A stretch of DNA of 64,000 bases from Motilimonas pumila (lineage in GTDB: Bacteria; Pseudomonadota; Gammaproteobacteria; Enterobacterales; CBDFNC01): contig NZ_QZCH01000003.1 in NCBI RefSeq assembly GCF_003596335.1, positions 165,821 to 229,820 on the forward strand. Direction: 5' to 3'. The position numbers and the translations under genes were made by a program. Shown piece by piece: positions 9,180 to 18,061 of the stretch. A model generated the notes under the pieces. That model saw only the letters and a list, made by a program, of their open reading frames with translations, was not told the origin of the DNA and made no database searches. Numbering within the stretch: the stretch's first letter is position 1; the number at the start of each line of letters is the position of its first letter.

Positions 9180-9320
9180 GACCCTGTTACAAACGCCATG
9201 TTTTGGTGAGTTTGTTTCACCAATAGTTATGCTCGAAGGGGCGTAATGATGGTATTTAATTATGTTGTATTTTCCCAATGCAACACGTCAGTAACACTTT
9301 AATATTTGGGTAAGAGTTTA
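9180..9320 (+). promoter_or_regulatory. Structured 5' leader of rplM
   Basis: Two hairpins are visible: 9203-9223 (TTGGTGA/TCACCAA, 7-base loop) and 9264-9284 (GTTGTAT/ATGCAAC, one G-U, 7-base loop). In E. coli, L13 represses its own mRNA through the rplM leader, so these are candidates for a similar control element. The hairpins are seen; the regulatory role is inferred. Confidence 0.45.
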
Positions 9321-9749
9321 ATGAAAACTTTTGTTGCAAAACCAGAAAGCGTTCAACGCGACTGGTATGTAGTAGATGCTGAAGGTAAAACTTTAGGTCG
9401 TTTAGCTACTGAAATCGCTTCTCGTCTACGCGGTAAGCATAAAGCAGAATACACTCCACACGTTGACACTGGTGATTACATCATCGTTGTAAACTGTGAG
9501 AAAGTTGCCGTAACTGGTAACAAAGCTGCAGGTAAGATTTACCATTCTCACACTGGTTACCCAGGTGGTTTGAAATCTATCTCTTTCGAAAAGCTAATCG
9601 AAAAAGCACCAGAGCGTGTGATTCAATCAGCTGTTAAAGGTATGTTGCCAAAAGGTCCTCTAGGCCGCGCAATGTTCCGTAAATTGAAAGTTTACGCGGG
9701 TTCTGAGCATCAACATGCAGCTCAACAACCACAAGTTTTAGACATCTAA
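9321..9749 (+). CDS. rplM: 50S ribosomal protein L13
   Basis: L13 binds 23S rRNA early in large-subunit assembly. The 142-residue product has exactly the E. coli length and nearly its sequence, from [11 protein letters not shown] through [19 protein letters not shown] to [10 protein letters not shown]. An in-frame TTG at 9306 was rejected in favour of the ATG at 9321, which has an AAGAG six bases upstream and restores the family N-terminus. It is followed 16 bases later by rpsI, the universal gammaproteobacterial pairing. Confidence 0.99.
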   Translation: MKTFVAKPESVQRDWYVVDAEGKTLGRLATEIASRLRGKHKAEYTPHVDTGDYIIVVNCEKVAVTGNKAAGKIYHSHTGYPGGLKSISFEKLIEKAPERVIQSAVKGMLPKGPLGRAMFRKLKVYAGSEHQHAAQQPQVLDI

Positions 9750-9765
9750 TACGGAATTCAGGCAA

Positions 9766-10155
9766 ATGGCAAATCAATACTACGGCACTGGTCGTCGCAA
9801 AAGCTCTACTGCTCGCGTGTTCCTAACAGCGGGTAGCGGTAACCTTACAATTAACAACCGTTCTCTTGAAGAGTTCTTCGGTCGTGAAACAGCACGTATG
9901 GTTGTTCGTCAACCACTTGAGCTGACTGAACTGACTGAAAAGTTCGATATCAAGGTAACAGTTAAAGGTGGTGGTACAACAGGTCAAGCTGGTGCTATCC
10001 GTCACGGTATCACACGTGCACTAATGGAATTCGATGAGTCTCTACGTAGCGATCTACGTGCAGCTGGTTTCGTTACACGTGATGCTCGTAAAGTTGAGCG
10101 TAAGAAAGTGGGTCTACGTAAAGCACGTCGTCGTCCACAATTCTCGAAACGTTAA
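9766..10155 (+). CDS. rpsI: 30S ribosomal protein S9
   Basis: S9 reaches the ribosomal P site with its basic C-terminal tail, which contacts the tRNA anticodon. The 129-residue product (E. coli 130) keeps [16 protein letters not shown] at the start and ends [11 protein letters not shown], so the functionally important terminal SKR is intact. It is cotranscribed with rplM and followed by a strong terminator. Codon choice is strongly biased, as expected for a highly expressed gene. Confidence 0.99.
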   Translation: MANQYYGTGRRKSSTARVFLTAGSGNLTINNRSLEEFFGRETARMVVRQPLELTELTEKFDIKVTVKGGGTTGQAGAIRHGITRALMEFDESLRSDLRAAGFVTRDARKVERKKVGLRKARRRPQFSKR

Positions 10156-10176
10156 TTTTTACGTCTTTCGATATAC

Positions 10177-10204
10177 AAAACCCGGCCTCGGCCGGGTTTT
10201 TTTT
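10177..10204 (+). terminator. Terminator of rplM-rpsI
   Basis: A GC-rich stem CCCGGC/GCCGGG with a CTCG loop is extended by A-T pairs and followed by eight Ts. It is a strong intrinsic terminator. Confidence 0.93.
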
Positions 10205-10411
10205 ATTCTATTGAAATTACACATATTCTGATGTTGATAGCATGTTAAAGGCATTATCAGCTTGTCAAATCCCTGTGGTTTCTTTAAAATTCACCGGATT
10301 TTTCTGTGACAATTGTACAGACCCGCAAAAGCAGAAATCTGCACAAGATGATATAGTTTTGCCGCAAAGGGAAATAATAATAATCGCGGAGTCCGTAGGG
10401 AGAGTTTTTGG

Positions 10412-11002
10412 ATGAGCAATGCGCCTGTGAATACCGGCCGCCGAATGTTCCTCACTGCCACTACAGCTGTAGTGGGAGCCGCAGGAGCTGGGGCAGTGGC
10501 TGTGCCGTTTATAAAATCATGGAACCCGAGTGCTAAGGCGAAAGCTGCTGGTGCCCCGGTGAAAGTGGATGTAAGTAAAATTGAACCTGGCCAATTAATT
10601 CGTATTGAATGGCAAGGTAAACCTGTTTGGGTGGTTTCAAGAACTGAATCTATCATGGCTGATTTAAAAGCTCATGAAGGTAAGTTAAGAGATCCAAACT
10701 CTGAAGAACCGCAACAGCCAGAATATGCGGCGAATCCTGCACGCTCTATCCGTCCGGATATTTTTGTAGCGGTAGGTCTATGTACTCACTTAGGTTGTTC
10801 ACCGACTTATTTGCCAGACAGCTTTGCTGAGCAAGTAGAAGGCGTGAAAAGTGGTTTCTTCTGTCCGTGTCACGGTTCGAAGTTTGACATGGCTGGTCGT
10901 GTATTCCAAAACGTACCTGCGCCACTCAACCTGATGATTCCTGAGTATCACTTCACAGACGAGAATACCCTGTTAGTTGGTGTATCTGAAGGAGAAGCAT
11001 AA
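10412..11002 (+). CDS. petA: Rieske iron-sulfur subunit of cytochrome bc1
   Basis: This subunit takes electrons from ubiquinol at the Qo site and passes them to cytochrome c1. The 196-residue product has a twin-arginine-like N-terminus (TGRRMFLT) followed by one membrane anchor (about residues 17-34). The [2Fe-2S] ligands are Cys124/His126 (CTHLGC) and Cys151/His154 (CPCHGS), and Cys129 with Cys153 can form the usual disulfide. It starts the petABC operon, overlapping petB by one base (TAATG). A GGGAGAG element precedes the ATG. The 207 bases upstream contain no gene; a TATAGT at 10352 may be a -10, but no -35 is evident. Confidence 0.97.
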   Translation: MSNAPVNTGRRMFLTATTAVVGAAGAGAVAVPFIKSWNPSAKAKAAGAPVKVDVSKIEPGQLIRIEWQGKPVWVVSRTESIMADLKAHEGKLRDPNSEEPQQPEYAANPARSIRPDIFVAVGLCTHLGCSPTYLPDSFAEQVEGVKSGFFCPCHGSKFDMAGRVFQNVPAPLNLMIPEYHFTDENTLLVGVSEGEA

Positions 11003-12279
11003 TGATCAAAGGATTGGTAACCGGTGTCATAGATTGGGTCGATGCGCGTATCCCAATGACCGACACTTGGAATAAACACTTAGCGCAATATCCGACTCCA
11101 GTTAACTTTAACTTCTGGTACTTTTTTGGCTCATTAGCCATGCTAGTGCTGGTTAACCAAATCTTAACGGGTATTTGGTTAACCATGAACTATAACCCTT
11201 CTGCAGAAGGGGCGTTTGCTTCTGTTGAATACATCATGCGTGATGTTGAATACGGTTGGCTATTACGTTACATGCACTCTACTGGTGCTTCGTTTTTCTT
11301 TATTGTTGTTTACCTGCACATGTTCCGTGGTTTGATCTACGGCTCTTACCAAAAGCCTCGTGAGTTAATCTGGGTATTTGGTATGTTGATTTTCCTTGTG
11401 TTAATGGCTGAAGCATTCATGGGGTATCTACTCCCCTGGGGGCAAATGTCGTTCTGGGGAGCCCAGGTAATAATCTCCTTGTTTGGTGCATTGCCGGTGA
11501 TTGGGGATGACTTAACGTTGTGGATCCGTGGTGACTTTGTTGTCTCCGGAGCTACCTTAACGCGCTTCTTTGCCTTGCACGTAGTTGCACTGCCGTTGGT
11601 GCTAGTGGTGTTAGTCTTCTTGCATATTGTTGCCCTTCACGAAGTTGGTTCCAACAACCCTGAAGGTATCGAGATTAAGAAGAAAAAAGGCAGCGTACCT
11701 GAATCAGAACTGAGCAAGTTTAAGTTCCACAAACAGTTCTCTGGTAAAAAAGATATCGTGGATGCAGCACCTTTCTTCCCGTACTTTGTAGTGAAAGACG
11801 TGGTGGGTATCGCCGTATTCTTATTCTTCTTTGCCGCGGTAATTTTCTACCTTCCTGAAGGTGGTGGTTACTTCCTTGAGCCGCCTAACTTTGAGCCGGC
11901 CAATGGTTTGAAGACACCTGAACACATTGCGCCAGTATGGTACTACACACCTTTCTACGCCATCTTACGTGCTATCCCAGATAAGCTTATCGGGGTAATC
12001 GTATTTGGTAGCTCGGTAATGATTTTATGTTTCTTGCCATGGTTTGACCGTTGTAAGGTAAGATCGATTCGCTACCGCAGCATTTGGCACAAATTGAACA
12101 TCACTCAGTTCATTATTTGCTTTATCATCCTGGGTATTTTAGGTGCGCTACCTGCAACACCTACGTACACCTTGATTTCGCAAATTTGTTCATTCGGTTA
12201 TTTTGCATTCTTTGCTTTATTGTGGTTCTACAGTAAAAACGAGAAGTGTAAGCCAGTGCCAGAAAGGATTACTAAATAA
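11002..12279 (+). CDS. petB: Cytochrome b subunit of cytochrome bc1
   Basis: This is the membrane-integral core of the bc1 complex, holding both b hemes and the quinone sites. The 425-residue product has the long multi-helix pattern of full-length bacterial cytochrome b. It shows the heme-ligating histidine pairs in helices B and D (for example MHSTGASFFFIVVYLHMFRG and FALHVVALPLVLVVLVFLHI) and the PEWY-equivalent PVWYYTPFYAILR at the Qo site. It overlaps petA by one base and petC by one base, which implies tight coupling. E. coli lacks this complex, so the organism has a cytochrome c respiratory branch. Confidence 0.97.
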   Translation: MIKGLVTGVIDWVDARIPMTDTWNKHLAQYPTPVNFNFWYFFGSLAMLVLVNQILTGIWLTMNYNPSAEGAFASVEYIMRDVEYGWLLRYMHSTGASFFFIVVYLHMFRGLIYGSYQKPRELIWVFGMLIFLVLMAEAFMGYLLPWGQMSFWGAQVIISLFGALPVIGDDLTLWIRGDFVVSGATLTRFFALHVVALPLVLVVLVFLHIVALHEVGSNNPEGIEIKKKKGSVPESELSKFKFHKQFSGKKDIVDAAPFFPYFVVKDVVGIAVFLFFFAAVIFYLPEGGGYFLEPPNFEPANGLKTPEHIAPVWYYTPFYAILRAIPDKLIGVIVFGSSVMILCFLPWFDRCKVRSIRYRSIWHKLNITQFIICFIILGILGALPATPTYTLISQICSFGYFAFFALLWFYSKNEKCKPVPERITK

Positions 12280-13013
12280 TGAAAAAGCTATTTATTACAT
12301 TATTTGCACTGTTACCTGGGTTAGTATTTGCTGCTGGCCCAAGCATTCCGCTAGACAAAGCTAACTTTGACCTAACGGACAAGGTGTCGTTGCAAAACGG
12401 TGCTAAATTATTTATGAACTACTGTTTTGGTTGTCATGCGACTGGCTATCAACGTTATGAGCGTGTTGCGAATGACCTCGATATTCCAAATGAAATCATG
12501 ATGGCAAACATGGTTTTTACTGACCAAAAGATTGGCGACTTGATGCACAATGCCATCAATAAAGAAGATGCCGCTAAATGGTTTGGCGCCGCTCCACCGG
12601 ACTTAACCTTGGTGGCTCGTCTGCGTGGGCCAGATTGGTTATACACGTATTTGCGTTCTTTCTATCAAGACCCAAGCCGTCCGTTTGGCGTGAACAACAC
12701 GGTATTTCCTGACGTAGGTATGCCCCATGTGTTAGAAGAATTGCAAGGTGTACCAAAAGCGGTTTATGCTGTTGAAATCGTAGACGGTGAAGAGCACAAG
12801 ACCTTAGATTACATTGAAACAGATGGCACTGGCGAACTTAGTGCAGATGAATATGACCAAGCCGTATTAGATATGGTAAACTTCATGGTCTATTCGGGTG
12901 AGCCAATGCGAGTTGAGCGTGAAAGACTGGGCGTATTTGTCTTAGGCTTCATTTTCATCTTCTTTATCATCAGCTACTTGCTGAAGAAAGAGTTCTGGCG
13001 CGACGTACACTAA
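12279..13013 (+). CDS. petC: Cytochrome c1 subunit of cytochrome bc1
   Basis: Cytochrome c1 passes electrons from the Rieske protein to soluble cytochrome c in the periplasm. The 244-residue product has a signal peptide (about residues 1-19, ending VFAAG), a single CxxCH heme site (Cys49-Phe-Gly-Cys52-His53), the P-D-L-T segment (APPDLTLVARLRG), a distal methionine candidate in the DVGMPHVL region or later, and a C-terminal membrane anchor (LGVFVLGFIFIFFIISYLL). It closes the petABC operon and is followed by a hairpin at 13044-13080. Confidence 0.97.
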   Translation: MKKLFITLFALLPGLVFAAGPSIPLDKANFDLTDKVSLQNGAKLFMNYCFGCHATGYQRYERVANDLDIPNEIMMANMVFTDQKIGDLMHNAINKEDAAKWFGAAPPDLTLVARLRGPDWLYTYLRSFYQDPSRPFGVNNTVFPDVGMPHVLEELQGVPKAVYAVEIVDGEEHKTLDYIETDGTGELSADEYDQAVLDMVNFMVYSGEPMRVERERLGVFVLGFIFIFFIISYLLKKEFWRDVH

Positions 13014-13043
13014 ACAAACCCTAAATTGGTTTGATTAAAAGAT

Positions 13044-13080
13044 GGCAATGTGGGTAATGACCTGCATTGCCTTTTATGTT
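13044..13080 (+). terminator. Terminator after petC
   Basis: A 12-bp stem (GGCAATG/CATTGCC extended inward with two G-U pairs) with an AATG loop is followed by TTTTATGTTTTT. It separates petABC from sspAB, although read-through is plausible. Confidence 0.65.
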
Positions 13081-13101
13081 TTTAAAGAGTTGGAGGATTA
13101 A

Positions 13102-13737
13102 ATGGCAGTTGCTGCTAATAAACGCTCTGTGATGACCCTATTTTCTGGCGCATCTGATTTATACAGTCACCAGGTACGTATCGTACTGGCTGAGAAAGGT
13201 GTCAGTGTTGAAATTACCCAAGTGGATCCAGATAACTTGCCGGCAGAATTGGTTGAGCTAAACCCATACCAATCTGTACCAACTCTGATTGACCGAGAGC
13301 TTGTGTTGTACGAGTCTCATATCATCATGGAATACCTTGATGAGCGTTTCCCGCACCCGCCGCTAATGCCTGTTTACCCTGTTGCGCGTGGTACCAGCCG
13401 CCTGATGATGCATCGCATTAAAAACGATTGGTACAGTTTAGTGGAAACTATCGCTAACGGTAGCCCTGAAGCTGCGCAAACCGCTCGCGCTAAACTGACA
13501 GAAGCCTTGATCAGCATCGCGCCAGTATTTGACGAAATGGACTACTTTATGAGTGAAGAGTTCACGCTGGCTGATTGCTACATGGCACCTTTGCTATGGC
13601 GCTTGCCTGAGCTCGGCATTGAACTAACAGGTCCGGCAACCAAAGGCATGAAAGCTTACATGATACGTTTATTCGATCGTGAATCATTCCAAGCCTCTTT
13701 AACGGAAACTGAGCGCGACATTCGCGTACTGATTTAA
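13102..13737 (+). CDS. sspA: Stringent starvation protein A
   Basis: SspA is a glutathione S-transferase-fold protein that binds RNA polymerase rather than acting as an enzyme. It affects stationary-phase and stress transcription. The 211-residue product (E. coli 212) has the thioredoxin-like N-terminal half (MTLFSGASDLYSHQVRIVL, then NPYQSVPTLIDRELVLYES) and a helical C-terminal half. GGAGG is spaced for the ATG at 13102. The gene is followed two bases later by sspB, as in E. coli, and sits behind petABC, the usual arrangement in proteobacteria with bc1. Confidence 0.96.
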   Translation: MAVAANKRSVMTLFSGASDLYSHQVRIVLAEKGVSVEITQVDPDNLPAELVELNPYQSVPTLIDRELVLYESHIIMEYLDERFPHPPLMPVYPVARGTSRLMMHRIKNDWYSLVETIANGSPEAAQTARAKLTEALISIAPVFDEMDYFMSEEFTLADCYMAPLLWRLPELGIELTGPATKGMKAYMIRLFDRESFQASLTETERDIRVLI

Positions 13738-13739
13738 GC

Positions 13740-14138
13740 ATGACTGAAATGACGCCTAATCGCCCGTATTTATTACGGGCTTTTTTTGACTGGATTTTAG
13801 ATAACGAATTAACGCCGCATTTAGTGGTAGATGCTTTGGCTGCCCACGTGCAAGTACCACAGCAATTCGTTAATGACGGCAAGATTGTACTTAATATCGC
13901 TCCTAGCGCAGTGACTGCATTTGAGATGGATAATCAGGCGGTAAGCTTTAACGCTCGCTTTTCTGGCTCTCCGTTTCAAGTGTATATACCTATCTATGCG
14001 GTAGAAGCTATTTATGCGCGAGAAAATGGCGCAGGTACCATGTTTGAACCTGAACCTGGCTATCAAGGTGAACCAGAGCCGCCGGAGCCAGAGCCGACAC
14101 CGCCCAAGGGCCGACCAGGCTTGAGAGTAGTTAAATAA
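13740..14138 (+). CDS. sspB: SspB, ClpXP adaptor for ssrA-tagged proteins
   Basis: SspB tethers ssrA-tagged and other substrates to ClpX. The 132-residue product has the compact substrate-binding fold (about residues 1-105, including RPYLLRAFFDWILDNELTPH), a Pro/Glu-rich flexible linker (PEPPEPEPTPPKG) and the C-terminal ClpX-binding motif (RPGLRVVK). It is shorter than E. coli SspB (165) because the linker is short; both functional ends are intact. It is cotranscribed with sspA. Confidence 0.95.
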   Translation: MTEMTPNRPYLLRAFFDWILDNELTPHLVVDALAAHVQVPQQFVNDGKIVLNIAPSAVTAFEMDNQAVSFNARFSGSPFQVYIPIYAVEAIYARENGAGTMFEPEPGYQGEPEPPEPEPTPPKGRPGLRVVK

Positions 14139-14165
14139 AAAAACCGCCTAAAGGCGGTTTTTTTA
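14137..14165. terminator. Bidirectional terminator between sspB and dolP
   Basis: An 8-9 bp stem AAACCGCC/GGCGGTTT is flanked by A's on the left and T's on the right. It serves both sspAB (plus) and the dolP group (minus), which converge here. Confidence 0.9.
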
Positions 14166-14186
14166 TTGCTTACAGAGCACTCTTCG

Positions 14187-14840
14187 TTATTGTTGAGTCG
14201 TTTCTTCTTCGCCAGCGACCACCGTGGCACTCTCCGCCTCTGCTGCCTGGGCAGGCGTTTCAAGGTATTGAAATACTTTGACAACACGCTTTACACCATT
14301 AATGTTGCGAGTGATTTCAACTGCTTGAGCGGCCTCATCTTGGGTGACTAAACCTATCAAAAAGACTTCACTGTTTTCGGTGACCACTTTAATCTTTAAA
14401 GGGTTAACCTTAGGGTCATCCAATAACAAACTTTTTGTTTTAGTGGTGAGCCAAGAGTCACTGCTGCGCTGTGATAAGCTGATTAAGCCCGCGACGCGAA
14501 TTTCGTTATAGACTTTGGTGACGCCAGCGACAGACCTGACCGTCGTTTCCGCTTGCTGGCGATATTCTTCATTACTGGTTTGGCCAACCAACAAAACGTG
14601 GCCGTTATTACTGATGGCTGAAATGCGTGAAGCCTTCATCAGGCCTTCGTTTTTTGCTAACGCATTAGCGGCTTTGATTTCAATGTTTTGATCATCGATT
14701 TGTGCGCCAATGCTACGGTTATCACTGACCATTACTGCTGTAGTAGCTGCACCTGCGACAACCAAGCCTGCACAGCCTTGTACGCCGAGGATACTGGCCA
14801 ATAAGCCGACGCGCAATAAAGGTGAGACTGTCATGGTCAT
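14187..14840 (-). CDS. dolP: DolP (YraP), dual-BON outer-membrane lipoprotein
   Basis: DolP is an outer-membrane lipoprotein that binds anionic phospholipid, gathers at the division site and supports envelope integrity and BAM function. The 217-residue product has a lipobox ending LGVQGC (Cys23), then two BON domains (about residues 50-118 and 125-195, with GHVLLVGQ and SEVFLIGLV strands). An acidic Ala/Glu-rich tail makes it longer than E. coli DolP (191). Its start overlaps the diaA stop by four bases (ATGA). It is the last gene of a minus-strand group with lpoA, yraN and diaA. Confidence 0.94.
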   Translation of the reverse strand: MTMTVSPLLRVGLLASILGVQGCAGLVVAGAATTAVMVSDNRSIGAQIDDQNIEIKAANALAKNEGLMKASRISAISNNGHVLLVGQTSNEEYRQQAETTVRSVAGVTKVYNEIRVAGLISLSQRSSDSWLTTKTKSLLLDDPKVNPLKIKVVTENSEVFLIGLVTQDEAAQAVEITRNINGVKRVVKVFQYLETPAQAAEAESATVVAGEEETTQQ

Positions 14841-15424
14841 GCTCCGGTTGAAAACAGGGTCTGGTCAATTAAATCACTGATGCAGTTAAGAGTGAATAGG
14901 TGGACTTCTTCAATCCGGCAGCCTTTAGGTGAAGGTGCGCGGATCTCAACATCCGTAGCGCTTAATAGCCCAGCCATCTCACCGCCATCTGCACCCGTCA
15001 AAGCTACAATCTGCATATCTCGGCTTACCGCTGCTTCCACTGCTTTGATAACATTACGACTATTACCACCATGTGAAATAGCCAATAAAATATCACCCGC
15101 TTGTGCCAATGCTCGCACTTGTTTGGCATAAATTTCGTCAAAGTGGGTGTCTGTGGTAATGGCGGATATTAAGGTTGAATCAGAAGTAATTGAAATAGCA
15201 GGCAAGCTAGGACGCTCTGTTTCAAACTTATTCAGTAAATGCGATGCAAAGATTTGCGCCAATGCGGCATTGCCACCATTACCACAAACAATAATTTTGT
15301 TACCGTTTAATAGGCAGTGCACCATCATCAAGGCCGCTTTCTCAATGTATTCGGGTAATGCTTCAGCGGCGGCTATTTTAGTCTGTATGCTTTCCGTAAA
15401 GCTCTCTTTGATCTTATCGCGCAT
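14837..15424 (-). CDS. diaA: DiaA, SIS-domain initiator-associating protein
   Basis: DiaA forms tetramers that bind DnaA and promote its assembly at the chromosomal origin. The 195-residue product (E. coli 196) is one SIS domain with the phosphosugar-binding-like loops [19 protein letters not shown] and [17 protein letters not shown]. The related GmhA isomerase has the same fold, but the neighbourhood (yraN upstream, dolP downstream) and length fit DiaA. AGGAG precedes the ATG, and the gene lies three bases after yraN. Confidence 0.93.
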   Translation of the reverse strand: MRDKIKESFTESIQTKIAAAEALPEYIEKAALMMVHCLLNGNKIIVCGNGGNAALAQIFASHLLNKFETERPSLPAISITSDSTLISAITTDTHFDEIYAKQVRALAQAGDILLAISHGGNSRNVIKAVEAAVSRDMQIVALTGADGGEMAGLLSATDVEIRAPSPKGCRIEEVHLFTLNCISDLIDQTLFSTGA

Positions 15425-15427
15425 TGG

Positions 15428-15787
15428 TTAATACTCCTGAAATGCGTTTTTTACCCAAAGGGGAGAGTCTGCGTCGGCTTGGTATGCGATAACATCAAAG
15501 CGACAATAGGCTTGGGTGTTTTGTGTCATTAAATAATGCTTTGCGGCGGCTAAAATCCGTTGTTGCTTGCGATAGGTTACGGTTTCTACGGCCTGCCCAA
15601 ACTGACTTTGCTGGCGATATTTTACTTCAACAAAGACAAGGGTGTCTGCTTGACGCATGATTAGATCTACTTCACCTTGGCGAGTAGTATAGTTACGGCA
15701 AACAAGACGTAAACCGGCCTGTGATAAAAAATCACAGGCCTTGTCCTCGTAATATTGGCCTTGTGCGCGGCTATTTGTGATAGGCAT
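15428..15787 (-). CDS. yraN: YraN, UPF0102 nuclease-like protein
   Basis: The 119-residue product belongs to UPF0102, a restriction-endonuclease-like fold of unknown role. The conserved elements are GQYYEDKACDFLSQAGL, then E-V-D-L-I (QGEVDLIMR) and VFVEVKYRQ, the D...E-x-K pattern typical of PD-(D/E)xK nucleases. It lies between lpoA and diaA, the standard gammaproteobacterial order, and is likely cotranscribed with diaA-dolP. Possible links to DNA uptake or processing in other species are not tested by anything here. Confidence 0.93.
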   Translation of the reverse strand: MPITNSRAQGQYYEDKACDFLSQAGLRLVCRNYTTRQGEVDLIMRQADTLVFVEVKYRQQSQFGQAVETVTYRKQQRILAAAKHYLMTQNTQAYCRFDVIAYQADADSPLWVKNAFQEY

Positions 15788-15839
15788 AGCTCAATTATTC
15801 ACCTCGCACGGAGTATTGCCTCAGCATAGTTACGTCCAT

Positions 15840-17945
15840 TTAGAGGGGCGTGTCTGTAGAGTGACTTTCTAGCGTCTCGGTTAAGTCTTCTTCTTCAAAC
15901 GATAACGTGTTTTGTGGTTCATTTGGCTCTACCTCCAGCTCAAGTGAGTCGGCCTGAGGTGTTGCAGGTTCTTGATAGCTATTATCAAAACTGTTGTCTG
16001 GTGCCGTGTCTAACTGAGTCTCTTCAAAACCAAACTCAGCGTTGGCGTTGATAGGCGTTTCTTCTGACACTGGAGTTAAAGCATTACTTTGTTCTGGCTG
16101 AGTTAAATATGCCGGCGTAATCAGTTTCGTTTCGCCGTCAACGTACTGCCCCCAAGCTAAGTAGCTGTCGACGTAATTGTCACTGTTTAGACCAAGCTGC
16201 CCACTAACCCCTTTTAACTTCACACTGCTATCGGCCTGCATTTCAGCTAGTTGCGGGATCAGATGCCAAGCATCAATACCAATGGCATAAAAACGCAGCT
16301 CACCGGCAGAGCGTGATGGCCACAAGGTTTTCGCTTCACTTAAGTACGGATTGTCAGGCTCAATGATAATAGGCAGGTCGCTGTGGTAAACCAAGTTAAG
16401 ATCGAGTTTTTGTTCTTTACTCATGTTGGTGCTTGCGCTGCGTGAGCCAGTATAAATGCCCATTTGCTCGGCAAATGGGCTTACTGTTACATCAATAAAA
16501 GGTTTGATAATACTCAGTTCAATCGGCGCGGCAATGATGTAAATACCTTGCACATCGCGACGGCTTCGGACTTCAGCTTTGGCGTTATAACTGACTTGTT
16601 GTCTGAGTTGGTTAATGCGTTGTTGGCTGGCGTTGGTGCGTAAAATGTCAGGGATCATTTTTTGCATTTGCTGGCGGTCTGTAAAGTAATGTACTTCCGC
16701 TTTATGGCCCGTTAAACCAAGCCATTCTTCGCTAAATGCATTTGCCATGCGTTCACCGTAGCGTCCTCTTGGAGCGATAACTAAAGCGTGCTGGCGGCCA
16801 TCGTCAAACACTTTTTGCGCAGTTTGCTCCGCTTCGCCTTCCGGAGAAAGTGCAAAATAGAATTGGCTGGCGTTGTAACCGGCGTCTTCAACACGGTTTA
16901 ACGCTAGCATGGGTAAGGTATTATTTAATCGAGTTAGCTCTTCGATATTACTTTTGAGCAGAGGCCCGACGATAAAGTCAGCGCCATTGGCAGTGGCTTG
17001 CTGATAGAGACCGGCAATACTATTGGTTTGCGTGTCTAAGAAGTTAACTTGAGCTGAGCCACCTTCAGCGGTATAAGCCTTTAAAATACCATCACGAATA
17101 GCTTGGCCTTGCGCTGCGTATTTTCCTGACAGAGGTAAAAAAACTGCGACATTTTGTGGTTTAAACGCCGGCCCTGCAATGCCTTGGCTAGAGCCTGGAA
17201 AGTAGAGAGAAGCCGCGTGTTGCGGATATTGGTTTTTCCAAAATGCTATTTCTTGTTCAAGTTGGCTGCCCTGACCGCGATAGAGTTTTTGAATTAAACC
17301 TAACTCAAACCACGCTCGAAAGTTATCGTCTTGGCTTTGCGCCAGCATAGTTTGCAGTTGTTTCTCGGTATGGCGATTAAGCAATTGCCAGATTTGGTTA
17401 TTGTTTGCTTGAATCGCCTCAGGCTCTAACAAGTAATTGTTAAGCTGAATAAACGAAAACATGGCTTCACTTGCCTGGTTTTCGGCCAGCTGCGCATTGC
17501 CTTTGAGGGTTAAATAGCTGGCCCAAGCAGCGCTGTCTAAGTCGCTTGGTGAAACTTGTTTAAGTTGGGTTAATGCTGTCTCGTTATCTCCCTCCATGAC
17601 AAAGCTTTGAGCGCGGATGAGTTGCTTCTCCGACATTTGCTGGGGTGATAAGTTTTGCTTATCGAGCTGTTGCAGAACGGCGAGTGCTTGTTGGCTATGG
17701 CCACCAGCAAGAAATGAGCGCGCAGCAAGTAACTGCCAGTCAATGTTGTAGCTGCCCGAGCTTTTATTCGCTTGTTCTAGGTAGTAATCTGAAGTGGCGG
17801 TTAAAGGGGCCATGACCGGCGGAGGAGTAATGCCTGCAGCGGTAGGAGACTTTTGTGTACCACTACAAGCAGTAATTAAAAGAACGGTCGTTAAACAAAG
17901 GCTTGCTCGTGTTACACTCAGTGACTTAAGAAGTTTCAAATCCAT
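15840..17945 (-). CDS. lpoA: LpoA, outer-membrane activator of PBP1a
   Basis: LpoA is an outer-membrane lipoprotein that reaches through the peptidoglycan to activate PBP1a. The roughly 701-residue product has a lipobox LLITAC close to the start, a TPR-like helical N-domain (about residues 45-250), and a periplasmic-binding-protein-like C-domain (AVFLPLSGKYAAQGQAIRDG onward, about 265-600). A Glu/Thr/Gln-rich tail of roughly 80 residues makes it longer than E. coli LpoA (678). A TTG at 17963 is possible, but the ATG at 17945 gives a normal signal peptide. It is divergent from rsmI, with 116 bases between them. Confidence 0.94.
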   Translation of the reverse strand: MDLKLLKSLSVTRASLCLTTVLLITACSGTQKSPTAAGITPPPVMAPLTATSDYYLEQANKSSGSYNIDWQLLAARSFLAGGHSQQALAVLQQLDKQNLSPQQMSEKQLIRAQSFVMEGDNETALTQLKQVSPSDLDSAAWASYLTLKGNAQLAENQASEAMFSFIQLNNYLLEPEAIQANNNQIWQLLNRHTEKQLQTMLAQSQDDNFRAWFELGLIQKLYRGQGSQLEQEIAFWKNQYPQHAASLYFPGSSQGIAGPAFKPQNVAVFLPLSGKYAAQGQAIRDGILKAYTAEGGSAQVNFLDTQTNSIAGLYQQATANGADFIVGPLLKSNIEELTRLNNTLPMLALNRVEDAGYNASQFYFALSPEGEAEQTAQKVFDDGRQHALVIAPRGRYGERMANAFSEEWLGLTGHKAEVHYFTDRQQMQKMIPDILRTNASQQRINQLRQQVSYNAKAEVRSRRDVQGIYIIAAPIELSIIKPFIDVTVSPFAEQMGIYTGSRSASTNMSKEQKLDLNLVYHSDLPIIIEPDNPYLSEAKTLWPSRSAGELRFYAIGIDAWHLIPQLAEMQADSSVKLKGVSGQLGLNSDNYVDSYLAWGQYVDGETKLITPAYLTQPEQSNALTPVSEETPINANAEFGFEETQLDTAPDNSFDNSYQEPATPQADSLELEVEPNEPQNTLSFEEEDLTETLESHSTDTPL

Positions 17946-18061
17946 CAGCTCTATTTCTACCAAAAAGATGTGTATAGTTTAATCGCCAGAGGTGGTTTTC
18001 TCAATCATTGGTCACACAAGAGCCGATATTAATTCAATATTTTCTTTGGTTAATCATTAAT

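Noticed and set aside
10304..10320. Partial palindrome around ACAATTGT upstream of petA
   Set aside because: The symmetric core is only 8 bases and no matching promoter elements or known consensus were recognised.
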